A stretch of DNA of 21,080 bases from Methanomicrobiales archaeon (GTDB lineage Archaea; Halobacteriota; Methanomicrobia; Methanomicrobiales; Methanospirillaceae), in contig JADGNL010000124.1 of NCBI GenBank assembly GCA_017883495.1, positions 1 through 21,080 on the forward strand, given 5' to 3'. Numbering within the stretch: position 1 is the stretch's first letter; the number at the start of each line of letters is the position of its first letter. The notes beneath the pieces are model-generated. The model was not told where the DNA came from, did not search any database, and saw only the letters and a program-made list of their open reading frames with translations. The position numbers and the translations under genes were made by a program. This document shows, one piece after another, positions 1-7,226 of this stretch.

Positions 1-620
1 ACTTCGGCGCGAAGGTGCTCCACCCGCGGTCGATCGAGCCGGCCATGGGAGCGGGAATCGCGATCCGGGTCAAGAACACCTTCAACCCGGACCACCCCGG
101 CACGGTCCTGGTCGCGGACGGCGTGCCGTCGCGCCGGGTCGTGAAGGCGCTCACCTTCATCGACAGGGTCGCGCTGGTCAATTGCAACGGGGCCCAGATG
201 GTCGGCCGGCCCGGGGTCGCGAACGCGATCTTCGCAGCGCTCGCGGAGCGCGCGGTCAACGTGATGATGATCTCCCAGGGCTCCTCCGAGGCGAACATCT
301 CGCTGATCATCGACGAGGGGCACCTCGAGGCCGCCACGGACGCGCTGGCGCCGCTCGTCGCGTCCGGGCTCTTTCGCGAGCTCTCGTCCGACCGGGACGT
401 GGCGGCCGTGGCCGTGGTCGGCTCGGGCATGGCCGGCGCGCCGGGAACGGGCGGACGGATCTTCACGGCCCTCGGCCGGCACGGGATCAACGTGATGATG
501 ATCTCCCAGGGCTCGTCCGAGGCAAACATCTCGTTCGTGGTCCGGGCCGACGACGGCCCGCGGGCCGTCCGGGCCCTCCACGACGAGTTCCGTCTCTCGG
601 AGTACTGCGATGACGAATAG
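1..620 (+). CDS. lysC: Aspartate kinase, C-terminal part (5' end outside window)
   Basis: Aspartate kinase phosphorylates L-aspartate, the first step towards lysine, threonine and methionine. Only the C-terminal part of about 206 residues is present; the first complete codon is at base 3 and the reading frame is open to the window edge. The visible start, FGAKVLHPRSIEPA, is the conserved end of the kinase domain. Two ACT domains follow, roughly bases 160-360 and 395-600; in this family they bind the feedback inhibitor. Both contain the same segment NVMMISQGSSEANIS, a typical effector-site sequence. The gene ends with TAG at 618-620 and overlaps purM by 11 bases, so the two are probably translated together although the pathways differ. 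Identification is firm; the exact allosteric inhibitor cannot be read from the sequence. Confidence 0.93.
   Translation, partial: FGAKVLHPRSIEPAMGAGIAIRVKNTFNPDHPGTVLVADGVPSRRVVKALTFIDRVALVNCNGAQMVGRPGVANAIFAALAERAVNVMMISQGSSEANISLIIDEGHLEAATDALAPLVASGLFRELSSDRDVAAVAVVGSGMAGAPGTGGRIFTALGRHGINVMMISQGSSEANISFVVRADDGPRAVRALHDEFRLSEYCDDE
258..533 (+). repeat. 45-bp near-identical intragenic repeat in the two ACT domains
   Basis: Bases 258-302 and 489-533 encode the same 15 residues (NVMMISQGSSEANIS) and differ at only two of 45 bases, both third codon positions. ACT domains are known to share a fold, but the rest of the two domains has diverged strongly here. The near-identity suggests recent gene conversion or tight codon constraint. 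Confidence 0.85.
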
Positions 621-1596
621 TTACCGCGAGGCCGGCGTCGACATCCGGCTCGAGGCCGACGGGGTCGCAGCCCTCGTCCGCGAGCTGACCTACCGCCGCA
701 CGGGGCTGTACGCGCCCGTGGGCGGGGTCGGGCACTTCGCGGGCATGATCGAGTTCGGGCCGTACGTCCTCGCGCTCGCCACGGACGGGGTCGGGACCAA
801 GATGCTGATCGCGGACGCGGTGGGCGACCGGTCCACGGTCGGGATCGACTGCATCGCGATGAACGCGAACGACCTCTACGTGATGAACATCGAGCCGGTC
901 GCGTTCGTCGACTACATCGCCTGCGACCGGGTGGACCCCGAGAGGATGGCCGAGATCGGGCGCGGGCTGAACGAGGGGGCGAGGCTCGCGAACCTCTCGA
1001 TCGTCGGCGGCGAGACCGCGACGCTCGCGGGGCTCGTCACCGGGCTCGACCTGGCCGGGGCCGTGCTCGGGGTCCAGCGGCGCGACCGCGTGATCTCGGG
1101 CGAGGCCTGCCGGCCCGGCGACCTCGTGGTCGGCCTCCCGTCCTCGGGCGTGCACTCGAACGGGCTCTCGCTCGCCCGGCGGATCGCCGAGGCGAGCGGC
1201 GGGTACGACCTCCCCTTCGGCTCCTCGACCCTCGGGCGCGAGCTGCTGACCCCGACCCGGATCTACAGCGAGGTGCTCGGGCTTGCGGAGCGGCACGAGA
1301 TCCACGGCATGTGCCACATCACCGGCGGCGGACTGCTGAACCTGACGCGCCTGACCGATTTCGGTTTCGCGATCGACGACCCGATCGCCGTCCCGCCGAT
1401 CTTCGCCTGGCTCCAGGAGCAGGGCAACGTCCCGACGGGCGAGATGTACCGGACCTTCAACATGGGCATGGGCTTCGCGATCGTCGTGCCCGAGCACGAG
1501 GCCGGCGCGGTGGCGAACTCGGTGCCGGGGGCGAAGGTCGTGGGCAGGTGCACGGCCGAACCCGGGGTCCGTCTCGCCGGGCTTCCCGTCGAGTGA
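610..1596 (+). CDS. purM: Phosphoribosylformylglycinamidine cyclo-ligase (AIR synthetase)
   Basis: PurM closes the imidazole ring in the fifth step of de novo purine synthesis, converting FGAM and ATP to aminoimidazole ribonucleotide. The protein has 328 residues, near the usual length. It opens with SYREAGVDI, the typical PurM N-terminus, and has the nucleotide-binding stretch ATDGVGTKMLIAD near residue 60 and a GGETA motif near residue 135. ATG at 610 lies inside the end of the upstream aspartate kinase gene (11-base overlap), which supports this start. It is convergent with the ZPR1 gene after a 16-base gap. Another purine gene, purF, lies about 2 kb downstream on the same strand but outside this transcript. 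Confidence 0.96.
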   Translation: MTNSYREAGVDIRLEADGVAALVRELTYRRTGLYAPVGGVGHFAGMIEFGPYVLALATDGVGTKMLIADAVGDRSTVGIDCIAMNANDLYVMNIEPVAFVDYIACDRVDPERMAEIGRGLNEGARLANLSIVGGETATLAGLVTGLDLAGAVLGVQRRDRVISGEACRPGDLVVGLPSSGVHSNGLSLARRIAEASGGYDLPFGSSTLGRELLTPTRIYSEVLGLAERHEIHGMCHITGGGLLNLTRLTDFGFAIDDPIAVPPIFAWLQEQGNVPTGEMYRTFNMGMGFAIVVPEHEAGAVANSVPGAKVVGRCTAEPGVRLAGLPVE

Positions 1597-1612
1597 GGGG
1601 GAGAAGAGAACT

Positions 1613-2164
1613 CTATTCTTCGGGACTGGGGGCGAACGATTCCCGTATCGCCCGATCCGAGACGATCGCCGAGTTGCCGGTCGGATCCTCGATGATCAGC
1701 GTGATCGGGAACTCGCCGGCCCTGGCGTCGGCGATCTCGGCCTTCAGGCACTCGGCCCGCGTCCGCTCGTCGCCGTCGGCCCAGCAGAGCACCCCTTCGA
1801 CCACCGAGAGGATCCGCTCCAGGACCCCCTCGACGTTCGTGACGAAGCCCTCGCACGCGGTGCCCGGCTCGATCTCGACGCCGAGCTCGGGGATGCGCAG
1901 CGTCCCGCTCATGGACCGGATGACCCTGACCGAGAGATCGTCGATCGACTCGACGCGGAACGTGAACCGCAGGGGCTCGCCCTCGTGGAGCATCTGCGTA
2001 TTCGCGTACCGGTAGCCGCACGCCGGACAGCTGGCCGAGATGATCAGGATATCCGAAAAGTATGGGATCGTCTCGGTCTGGTAGATGTACTCGCACTCCT
2101 CGCCGCAGGCGGCACAGGGCCCGTTCACGACGACCCGCTGCTGGCCTGCGGCGGCCTCCTCCAC
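1613..2164 (-). CDS. ZPR1-type zinc finger protein
   Basis: This 183-residue protein matches the archaeal ZPR1 family, a single-repeat relative of the eukaryotic protein that binds elongation factor 1A. A C4 zinc finger is visible: C17-x2-C20 and C46-x2-C49, followed by the family's beta-rich region (YRYANTQML, GEPLRFTFRV, GTLRIPELGVEIEPG). The archaeal role is not well established; a chaperone-like function in translation is an inference from eukaryotes. The start is GTG at 2164-2162, overlapping the upstream sepF stop by one base (TAGTG), so translation is probably coupled to SepF. The coding region ends opposite purM. Confidence 0.88.
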   Translation of the reverse strand: MEEAAAGQQRVVVNGPCAACGEECEYIYQTETIPYFSDILIISASCPACGYRYANTQMLHEGEPLRFTFRVESIDDLSVRVIRSMSGTLRIPELGVEIEPGTACEGFVTNVEGVLERILSVVEGVLCWADGDERTRAECLKAEIADARAGEFPITLIIEDPTGNSAIVSDRAIRESFAPSPEE

Positions 2165-2544
2165 TAGATTCCCCCGACGATCTTCTCGCGCGAGATCTTG
2201 ACCGACTGCGGCGTGATCACCACGTAGCGCTGGTCGCCGAGGCCGACGATGTCGCCGTTGACGTCCTTCGCGACCTCCTTGAGATCCTTGAGCACCCGCT
2301 CGTACGTGATCTTGTCGAGCTTGAGCTGGGAGATGTCGGCGATCACGATGTTGCCGTTGTAGATCTCGTCCTTGATCTTCGGGGTGTCTTTGAGGCTCGA
2401 TACGCCCGCGATCTTGACGTAGCTCGACGCAGGCTCGTCGTCGGGGCCCTGGGGCTCGAACGAGGCGAGGTCGAGCTCCATATAATCGTCCTCTTTCGGG
2501 ACGGCGCTCTTGCCGAGGAGGGAGTCGAGAATCTTGGAAGCCAT
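2164..2544 (-). CDS. sepF: Archaeal SepF-like cell division protein
   Basis: SepF anchors FtsZ to the membrane in archaea that use FtsZ. The 126-residue product starts MASKILDSLLGK, an amphipathic helix expected to be the membrane-targeting segment. A variable acidic linker follows, then the conserved SepF fold from about residue 40 (YVKIAGVSSLKD, NIVIADISQLK, GDIVGLGDQRYVVITP). I chose ATG at 2544 over TTG at 2550 because a TATA box lies 23 bases upstream of it, as for other leaderless genes here. The stop overlaps the ZPR1 start by one base. No FtsZ gene is in the window, so the partnership is from family knowledge. Confidence 0.9.
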   Translation of the reverse strand: MASKILDSLLGKSAVPKEDDYMELDLASFEPQGPDDEPASSYVKIAGVSSLKDTPKIKDEIYNGNIVIADISQLKLDKITYERVLKDLKEVAKDVNGDIVGLGDQRYVVITPQSVKISREKIVGGI

Positions 2545-2567
2545 ACCCAAAATCTGGATTCCATCCG

Positions 2568-2575
2568 TATTTAAG
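2568..2575 (-). promoter_or_regulatory. TATA box of sepF-ZPR1
   Basis: On the minus strand this reads CTTAAATA in otherwise GC-rich DNA, 23 bases before the sepF ATG. This predicts a leaderless transcript starting at or next to that codon. Confidence 0.7.
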
Positions 2576-2590
2576 TATTCCTTTCTCCGT

Positions 2591-3088
2591 TCAGACCTCG
2601 AGTTCCCAGATCTCGTCGCCGACGTGGTGGATGTTTTTACAGACTTTTCCGCCGGTTTCGGCGCGCATGGCGTCGGCGTCGAACCGGGCGATGCAGACCG
2701 CGAGCGGCTTGCCGTGCCGCTCCTCGACCACGACCGCAGGCCGGTCGGCCCGGATGTCGTCCGTGAGCGCGACGATCCCCGGGCGCATGATGTCGGCCCC
2801 GTTCACGACATAGCGCACGGCGCCCATGTCGACCGTGATCCGGCGGCCCGAGAACGGCCGCGCCATGGCACCGCGGAGCGTGGGGAAGAGGACGCCCCCC
2901 CGTTCGAAGAGGAGGGGCTCCCGATCGACGAAGTAGAACCGGACCGGGCCGCCGGTCTCGGCCACCTCGACCCGGTCGCCGGCGAAGAGATCGGCCTCGG
3001 CCCCGAGCTCGTCCTCGAGCCGGCGCACGATCTCGGCCATCTCGCTCCTCCGAACGGTATGCCGCTTCCTGATTGTGATCGGCGCCAT
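2591..3088 (-). CDS. PUA-domain RNA-binding protein
   Basis: This 165-residue protein resembles the archaeal PUA-domain family related to eukaryotic MCT-1/Tma20 (pre-PUA plus PUA). The N-terminal part, about residues 1-80, is the pre-PUA region. The PUA domain runs from about residue 83 to the end, with ITVDMGAVRYVVNGADIMRPGI, its most recognisable stretch, and a C-terminal strand ending GDEIWELEV. PUA domains bind structured RNA; eukaryotic relatives act in translation initiation or ribosome recycling, but the archaeal function is not settled. ATG at 3088 is 24 bases after a TATA-like box, suggesting a leaderless mRNA. It is divergent from the LSm gene. Confidence 0.82.
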   Translation of the reverse strand: MAPITIRKRHTVRRSEMAEIVRRLEDELGAEADLFAGDRVEVAETGGPVRFYFVDREPLLFERGGVLFPTLRGAMARPFSGRRITVDMGAVRYVVNGADIMRPGIVALTDDIRADRPAVVVEERHGKPLAVCIARFDADAMRAETGGKVCKNIHHVGDEIWELEV

Positions 3089-3112
3089 CGGTCAGCTATG
3101 GCGCGCGTCTGC

Positions 3113-3120
3113 CATAAAAA
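3113..3120 (-). promoter_or_regulatory. TATA box of the PUA-domain gene
   Basis: Minus strand TTTTTATG, 24 bases before the ATG at 3088, in an intergenic region of 111 bases shared with the divergent LSm promoter. Confidence 0.6.
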
Positions 3121-3145
3121 CCGTGATGATGGCACCTGCGCTATG

Positions 3146-3153
3146 GTTATATA
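3146..3153 (+). promoter_or_regulatory. TATA box of the LSm-L37e-purF operon
   Basis: GTTATATA within an AT-rich stretch. A start about 23-25 bases on would give a leader of about 22-24 bases containing a GGGGGAGA ribosome binding site before the LSm ATG. Confidence 0.7.
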
Positions 3154-3199
3154 CCGTCCTCGCGCACATATGGTACTCCAGGTGGATCGGGGGAGAGAG

Positions 3200-3430
3200 A
3201 TGTCGAAGAGGCCGCTGGATATTCTTGACCAGGTGCTGAACCGCGAACCGGTGATCGTCTCGCTAAAGGGCGATCGCGAGCTCCGCGGGGTGCTCCAGGG
3301 ATACGACGTGCATATGAATCTCGTCCTCGACCAGGCCGAAGAGGTCACGGACGGCGTGGCTCACCGGATCGGCATGCTGATCGTCCGCGGCGACAACGTG
3401 ATCTATATCTCGCCATCGCATAACCAGTAA
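3200..3430 (+). CDS. LSm (Sm-like) RNA-binding protein
   Basis: Archaeal LSm proteins form heptameric rings that bind U-rich RNA. The product is 76 residues. The Sm1 motif is visible around residues 14-45 (VIVSLKGDRELRGVLQGYDVHMNLVLD) and the Sm2 motif near residues 62-72 (IVRGDNVIYIS). ATG at 3200 was chosen because it follows a purine-rich ribosome binding site and gives the normal family length; upstream in-frame starts lie inside the divergent PUA gene. L37e follows after 11 bases, an LSm-L37e order common in Euryarchaeota. Confidence 0.95.
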   Translation: MSKRPLDILDQVLNREPVIVSLKGDRELRGVLQGYDVHMNLVLDQAEEVTDGVAHRIGMLIVRGDNVIYISPSHNQ

Positions 3431-3441
3431 GGAGGAGTAGG

Positions 3442-3624
3442 ATGTCAAAGGGCACACCATCGAAGGGGAAGCGGAACAAGCAGAACCACATCGCCTGCAG
3501 GCGATGCGGGTCGATCTCGTTCCACCTCCGGCACAAAGTCTGTTCGTCCTGCGGATTCGGCCGTTCGAGCCGGATGCGCGCGTACGACTGGATGTCAAAG
3601 CGACCGAAAGTACCGACGCACTGA
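3442..3624 (+). CDS. rpl37e: 50S ribosomal protein L37e
   Basis: This is the small zinc-binding large-subunit protein L37e, 60 residues, a normal length. The C4 zinc site is visible as C19-x2-C22 and C34-x2-C37, flanked by the basic N-terminus MSKGTPSKGKRNKQNH and followed by RSSRMRAYDW. A strong AAGGAGGAG ribosome binding site begins at the LSm stop codon, and ATG at 3442 is correctly spaced from it. It sits between LSm and purF, with only six bases before the purF ATG. Confidence 0.97.
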   Translation: MSKGTPSKGKRNKQNHIACRRCGSISFHLRHKVCSSCGFGRSSRMRAYDWMSKRPKVPTH

Positions 3625-3630
3625 CCTCAA

Positions 3631-5058
3631 ATGTGCGGAATCGTTGGCATCGTCGATGCTGGCGGTGTCTCACTCCCGCTCTACTACGCCCTCTACGCGC
3701 TCCAGCACAGGGGGCAGGAGAGCGCGGGGATCTCTGTTTTTGACGGCGAACGCCTCCGGAAGCACAAGGGCCCGGGGCTCGTGGCCGAGGTCTTCGACAC
3801 CGAGACTCTGCGGGGCCTCCCCGGGACGCTCGGCGTCGGGCACGTCCGGTACCCGACCACCGGGGCGAACATTCCCGAGAACATCCAGCCGTTCAACTTC
3901 CAGTTTCTGGGCCGCTCCTTCGCGCTGGCCCACAACGGCAACCTCGTGAATACCCGCGAGCTCCGCGCGGAGTTCGAGCAGGCGGGCCAGATCTTCTGCA
4001 CGACCACGGACACCGAGGTGATCGCGAACCTGATCGCGGACGAGCTCCGCCGCTCGGGCTCGGTCGAGGACGCCGTCCGGAGCTGCATGGGCCGCCTCCG
4101 GGGCTCGTACTCGGTCGTGATGGCCTTCGAGGACCAGCTCTACGCGTTCCGCGACCCGCTCGGCCTCAAGCCGCTCTGCATCGGGAAGATGCCGTGCGGC
4201 CACATCGTCGCGTCCGAGTCGGTCGCGATCGACGCGCTCTCGGGCACGCTGCTCCGCGACGTCGCGCCCGGCGAGCTCGTCCGGATCGACGCGGACGGGA
4301 TCACCTCGACCCGGATTGCGCGCGCCGACCGGGTCGCGCACTGCATCTTCGAGTACGTCTACTTCGCCCGCGCCGACTCGATCATCGACGGGGTCCTGGT
4401 CTACGACGTGCGGCGGACGGTCGGGCAGAAGCTCTGCGAGGAGGCCCCGGCGGAGGCGGACTCGGTCTGCCCGATCCCGGACTCTGGCACGGCCTACGCG
4501 ATCGGCTACTCCGAGGCCTCGGGCATCCCGTTCCTCGAGGGGCTGATGAAGAACCGGTACATGGGCAGGACCTTCATCATGCCCACGCAGGCCGCGCGCG
4601 AGCGGGCCGTGCGGATCAAGCTGAACCCGATCAAAAAGCACCTCGAGGGGAAGTCGATCGTGCTGGTCGACGACTCGATCGTGCGGGGCACGACCTCCCG
4701 GCGGATCGTCCAGCTGGTCCGCGATGCCGGCGCCCGCGAGGTCCACGTGCGAGTCGGCTCGCCGCCGATCAAGGCCCCGTGCTATCTCGGCGTGGATATG
4801 CCGACCCGGGAGGAGCTGATCGCTTCCTGCCGCAGCGAGGAAGAGGTCTGCGAGTCCGTGACCGCGACCTCGCTCCACTACATCTCGCTCGAGGAGCTCG
4901 TGCAGGCGATCGGGCGCGACGGCAACGACCTCTGCACGGGCTGCCTGACCGGCTGCTACCCGGTAGCGATCGAGGGCGAGACCGACCGCTCCCGGGTCGT
5001 GGACTTCATCGACGAGACCGTCCAGCTCGACCTCGACTCGTTCGGCGAGACCTGCTGA
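3631..5058 (+). CDS. purF: Amidophosphoribosyltransferase
   Basis: PurF transfers ammonia from glutamine to PRPP, the committed step of purine synthesis. The 475-residue protein starts MCGIVGIV, so Cys2 becomes the N-terminal nucleophile after Met removal, with no propeptide to cleave. The glutaminase domain fills roughly residues 2-230 (HRGQESAG, GHVRYPTTG, AHNGNLVN). The phosphoribosyltransferase domain follows, with the PRPP loop VLVDDSIVRGTT at residues 344-355. Cys238, Cys384, Cys435 and Cys438 match the four ligands of the [4Fe-4S] cluster in the Bacillus-type enzyme, and Cys442 is extra. It is the last gene of the LSm-L37e-purF unit and ends convergent with the cohesin gene. Confidence 0.96.
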   Translation: MCGIVGIVDAGGVSLPLYYALYALQHRGQESAGISVFDGERLRKHKGPGLVAEVFDTETLRGLPGTLGVGHVRYPTTGANIPENIQPFNFQFLGRSFALAHNGNLVNTRELRAEFEQAGQIFCTTTDTEVIANLIADELRRSGSVEDAVRSCMGRLRGSYSVVMAFEDQLYAFRDPLGLKPLCIGKMPCGHIVASESVAIDALSGTLLRDVAPGELVRIDADGITSTRIARADRVAHCIFEYVYFARADSIIDGVLVYDVRRTVGQKLCEEAPAEADSVCPIPDSGTAYAIGYSEASGIPFLEGLMKNRYMGRTFIMPTQAARERAVRIKLNPIKKHLEGKSIVLVDDSIVRGTTSRRIVQLVRDAGAREVHVRVGSPPIKAPCYLGVDMPTREELIASCRSEEEVCESVTATSLHYISLEELVQAIGRDGNDLCTGCLTGCYPVAIEGETDRSRVVDFIDETVQLDLDSFGETC

Positions 5059-5088
5059 GACCCGCCCTCTCTTTTACATCCGTCGCGG

Positions 5089-5673
5089 CTACTTCCGGGA
5101 CCGGCTCCCGCGGATCCTCCGGAGCGATGCTCCGGCGACCGCGAGCGCCCCGACGGCCGCGAACGGCGAGAGGGGTGTCTGGGGCCCGCCCCCGACCGAG
5201 ATCGTGCCGTTCACCGCCTGGGCCGGCACGGCGTCACCGTCGATCGTGACCGCACGGACGGCCTCGAGGGCGACCGCCGATCGCGCGCCGGCCGGGCCGA
5301 CCGCGACAAAGGTCAGGGCCGCGATCGGGCCGGTGCCCGTGAGCGACCCCGGGCTCGCGACGGCGATGGCGATACGCCCCGGCCCGGTCTCGTTCGCCGA
5401 GACCCTCGCCCGGCCGGCGAGGCTTCCCGGCGCGGCCGACTCGAACCGGAGGACCGCCGGGTCGTAGGTCAGGACCAGGTCGACGCCGCCGAGATCCTGC
5501 GCGTCGGCGACCGCGAGCGAGACGACCACGGTCCCGCCCGGCGCGACGGACCGGTCCTGAACCGTGAACGTCAACCCCGACGCGTGGGCCGCGAGGAGGA
5601 GCCCGAGCGCGAGGACGAGCAGGAGGAGGCGCCGCGGGCGCGTCGCCCCGCCCTCCGCACCGGTATGCTGCAT
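5089..5673 (-). CDS. Secreted cohesin-domain protein with C-terminal membrane tail
   Basis: The 194-residue product has a signal peptide (basic RPRR, then a leucine-rich core to about residue 32). A single cohesin-like beta-sandwich follows at about residues 34-155, with the family patterns APGGTVVVSLAVADAQDLGGVDL and LTYDPAVLRF. The tail TPLSPFAAVGALAVAGA is hydrophobic and followed by RRIRGSRSRK, so it may be a membrane anchor or an archaeosortase-type sorting signal; I cannot name a class. Cohesins bind dockerins in cellulosomes, but archaeal copies occur on non-cellulosomal surface proteins, and no dockerin is seen here. ATG at 5673 has GGAG six bases upstream. It is convergent with purF. 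Confidence 0.75.
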   Translation of the reverse strand: MQHTGAEGGATRPRRLLLLVLALGLLLAAHASGLTFTVQDRSVAPGGTVVVSLAVADAQDLGGVDLVLTYDPAVLRFESAAPGSLAGRARVSANETGPGRIAIAVASPGSLTGTGPIAALTFVAVGPAGARSAVALEAVRAVTIDGDAVPAQAVNGTISVGGGPQTPLSPFAAVGALAVAGASLRRIRGSRSRK

Positions 5674-5736
5674 GCCACTCCAATGGCAGAGAGCAGCAGA
5701 AGAAGCTTGCGGAGCACGCCCGGCCGAATGTCATGG

Positions 5737-5763
5737 CCGGCATACCATTATGGTCCATGCCGG
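5737..5763. promoter_or_regulatory. Nested inverted repeat between divergent genes, possible operator
   Basis: Arms CCGGCAT (5737-5743) and ATGCCGG (5757-5763) flank an inner odd palindrome ACCATTATGGT (5744-5754). It lies 47 bases before the ATG at 5810 and 64 bases from the ATG at 5673. The AT-rich centre could also serve as a weak TATA element in either direction. Confidence 0.4.
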
Positions 5764-5809
5764 GGTTCATGAGCGACTGCGGCCCGATTCGCCGCGCGGA
5801 GGACCGGCC

Positions 5810-6778
5810 ATGGTCGAGATTGGATACAAGTTGAGCGCCGAGGAGCACAACGCTCCGACGCTGGTGAAGAACGCCCGCCTCGCCGAGGAGGCCGGCTTCG
5901 ACTTCGTGAGCATCTCGGACCATTACCACCCGTGGACCCGGAAGGGAGCGCAGTCCCCGTTCGCCTGGACCGTGCTGGGCGGGATCGCGGCGGTGACGGA
6001 CCGGGTGAAGGTCTCGACCGCCGTTACGTGCCCGACGCACCGCTACCACCCGGCGCTCGTGGCCCAGATGGCCGCGACGGCCGCGTCCCTGATGGAGGGC
6101 CGGTTCGAGCTCGGGATCGGCTCGGGCGAGAACCTGAACGAGCACATCCTCGGCGATCGCTGGCCGCCGGCAGGAGTCCGGATCGAGATGATGAAGGAGG
6201 CGATCGACGTGATCCGGACACTCTGGAAGGGCGAGGTCACGGACTACTACGGGACCTACTTCCTGGTCGAGAGCGCACGCATCTTCTCGCTGCCCGGGAC
6301 GCTGCCGTCGATCATCGTCTCGGCCATGGGGCCGATCGCGGCGAAGGTGGCGGCGGAGTCGGGGGACCAGCTGATCCACTCCCTCTCCGATCCCCGGGCG
6401 GCGCTCGCGGTCATGGCCGCGTTCAGGGCGGGGGGAGGCGCGGGGAAGTCCTGCATGGCCGAGACGTCGGTCTGCTACCACGAGGACGAGGCGACGGCGA
6501 AGGAGATTGCATATACGTGGTGGCCGATCGCCGCGAACGCGGGCGAGCTCAACTGGGTGCTCCCGAGCTGGGGCCACTACGAGCAGCTCCAGCAGATGGT
6601 CACGCCCGACAGGGTCGCGGAGAAGATCGTCTGCGGCCCGGACCTCGAGCGGTTCGTCGCGAAGGTGAAAGAGATCGAGAAGCTCGGGTTCGACCGGATC
6701 GTGATCCACCAGGCCGGGCCGGAGCAGGAGAAGTTCCTCCGCTTCGCGAGGGACGCGCTGCTTCCGGCGCTCCGCTGA
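5810..6778 (+). CDS. F420-dependent oxidoreductase, luciferase-like (G6PDH/Adf group)
   Basis: This 322-residue protein belongs to the bacterial-luciferase-like TIM-barrel superfamily, in the branch that holds F420-dependent glucose-6-phosphate dehydrogenase and the secondary alcohol dehydrogenase Adf. Recognisable segments are FDFVSISDHYHPW near residue 35, AVTCPTHRYHPALVAQ near residue 73 and ELGIGSGENLNEH near residue 102. It should transfer hydride between coenzyme F420 and an unknown substrate; alcohol and sugar phosphate are both possible. ATG at 5810 is preceded by GCGGAGGA at suitable distance, so I prefer it to upstream in-frame codons. It is related to but distinct from Mer at 16662-17651. 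It is followed by the gene-free region with the heptamer array. Confidence 0.85.
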   Translation: MVEIGYKLSAEEHNAPTLVKNARLAEEAGFDFVSISDHYHPWTRKGAQSPFAWTVLGGIAAVTDRVKVSTAVTCPTHRYHPALVAQMAATAASLMEGRFELGIGSGENLNEHILGDRWPPAGVRIEMMKEAIDVIRTLWKGEVTDYYGTYFLVESARIFSLPGTLPSIIVSAMGPIAAKVAAESGDQLIHSLSDPRAALAVMAAFRAGGGAGKSCMAETSVCYHEDEATAKEIAYTWWPIAANAGELNWVLPSWGHYEQLQQMVTPDRVAEKIVCGPDLERFVAKVKEIEKLGFDRIVIHQAGPEQEKFLRFARDALLPALR

Positions 6779-6911
6779 TCATCCTTTTCCGGAGATTGCC
6801 GGCAGGCCGGATCGACGAATCGGCCCGCTTCCCGCCGCGTGGCCGACGGCCGCAGGCGCCGCAGGTACCCGGCTGGCGACTTGACGAACGCGAAGGAGCG
6901 CGGGCCGGGAA

Positions 6912-7226
6912 GTGAACAACAGCGGGCGTGTTGACTGCCTGTTGACCGCGGTGTTGACTGCCCTGTTGACCGAATCGTGAACGGCGTATTTCCTTCCGAT
7001 CCAGGATCAAAGACCTATCCTTCGATATTTTTCACCTCATGGTCAACAGGTCCGGAAGCAGTGCGCGTGTTTCTGCCGCTACGGGGCTCTCCGTGACCCG
7101 CGCTGTTGACGCATGGTTCCAAAATATCCGACCTATCTTCCCCGATCGCGATTTCGCGCGAACGACGGCCGCCCTTGGTATGGTCAACACGCCGGTCAAC
7201 ATGTGAACAGCACGCCGGTTGTTGAT
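6912..7226. repeat. Symmetric TGTTGAC heptamer array (unknown function)
   Basis: Eight exact heptamers lie in 273 bases: TGTTGAC at 6929, 6940, 6952, 6964 and 7104, and its complement GTCAACA at 7042, 7183 and 7195. The left cluster is spaced 11, 12 and 12 bases and the right pair 12 bases, about one helical turn. The array has dyad symmetry centred near 7076: 6952 mirrors 7195, 6964 mirrors 7183, and 7042 mirrors 7104. The inner pair is part of longer arms, GATATTTT to TCAACAG, at about 7024-7049 and 7102-7128. Each end carries GTGAACA-N10-TGTTGA(C/T), at 6912-6935 and 7203-7226. AT-rich patches sit between the arms. It could be an operator array, a replication- or partition-type site, or a small non-autonomous inverted-repeat element; nothing here decides. 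Confidence 0.7.

Noticed and set aside
6912..7226. CRISPR array
   Set aside because: Units are only seven bases, lie in both orientations at 8-73 base spacing, and have no longer constant repeat or cas gene.
6912..7226. Standard archaeal ORB/mini-ORB origin boxes
   Set aside because: The heptamer does not match the known ORB core, and no Orc1/Cdc6 gene is in the window, so an origin is kept only as one possibility.
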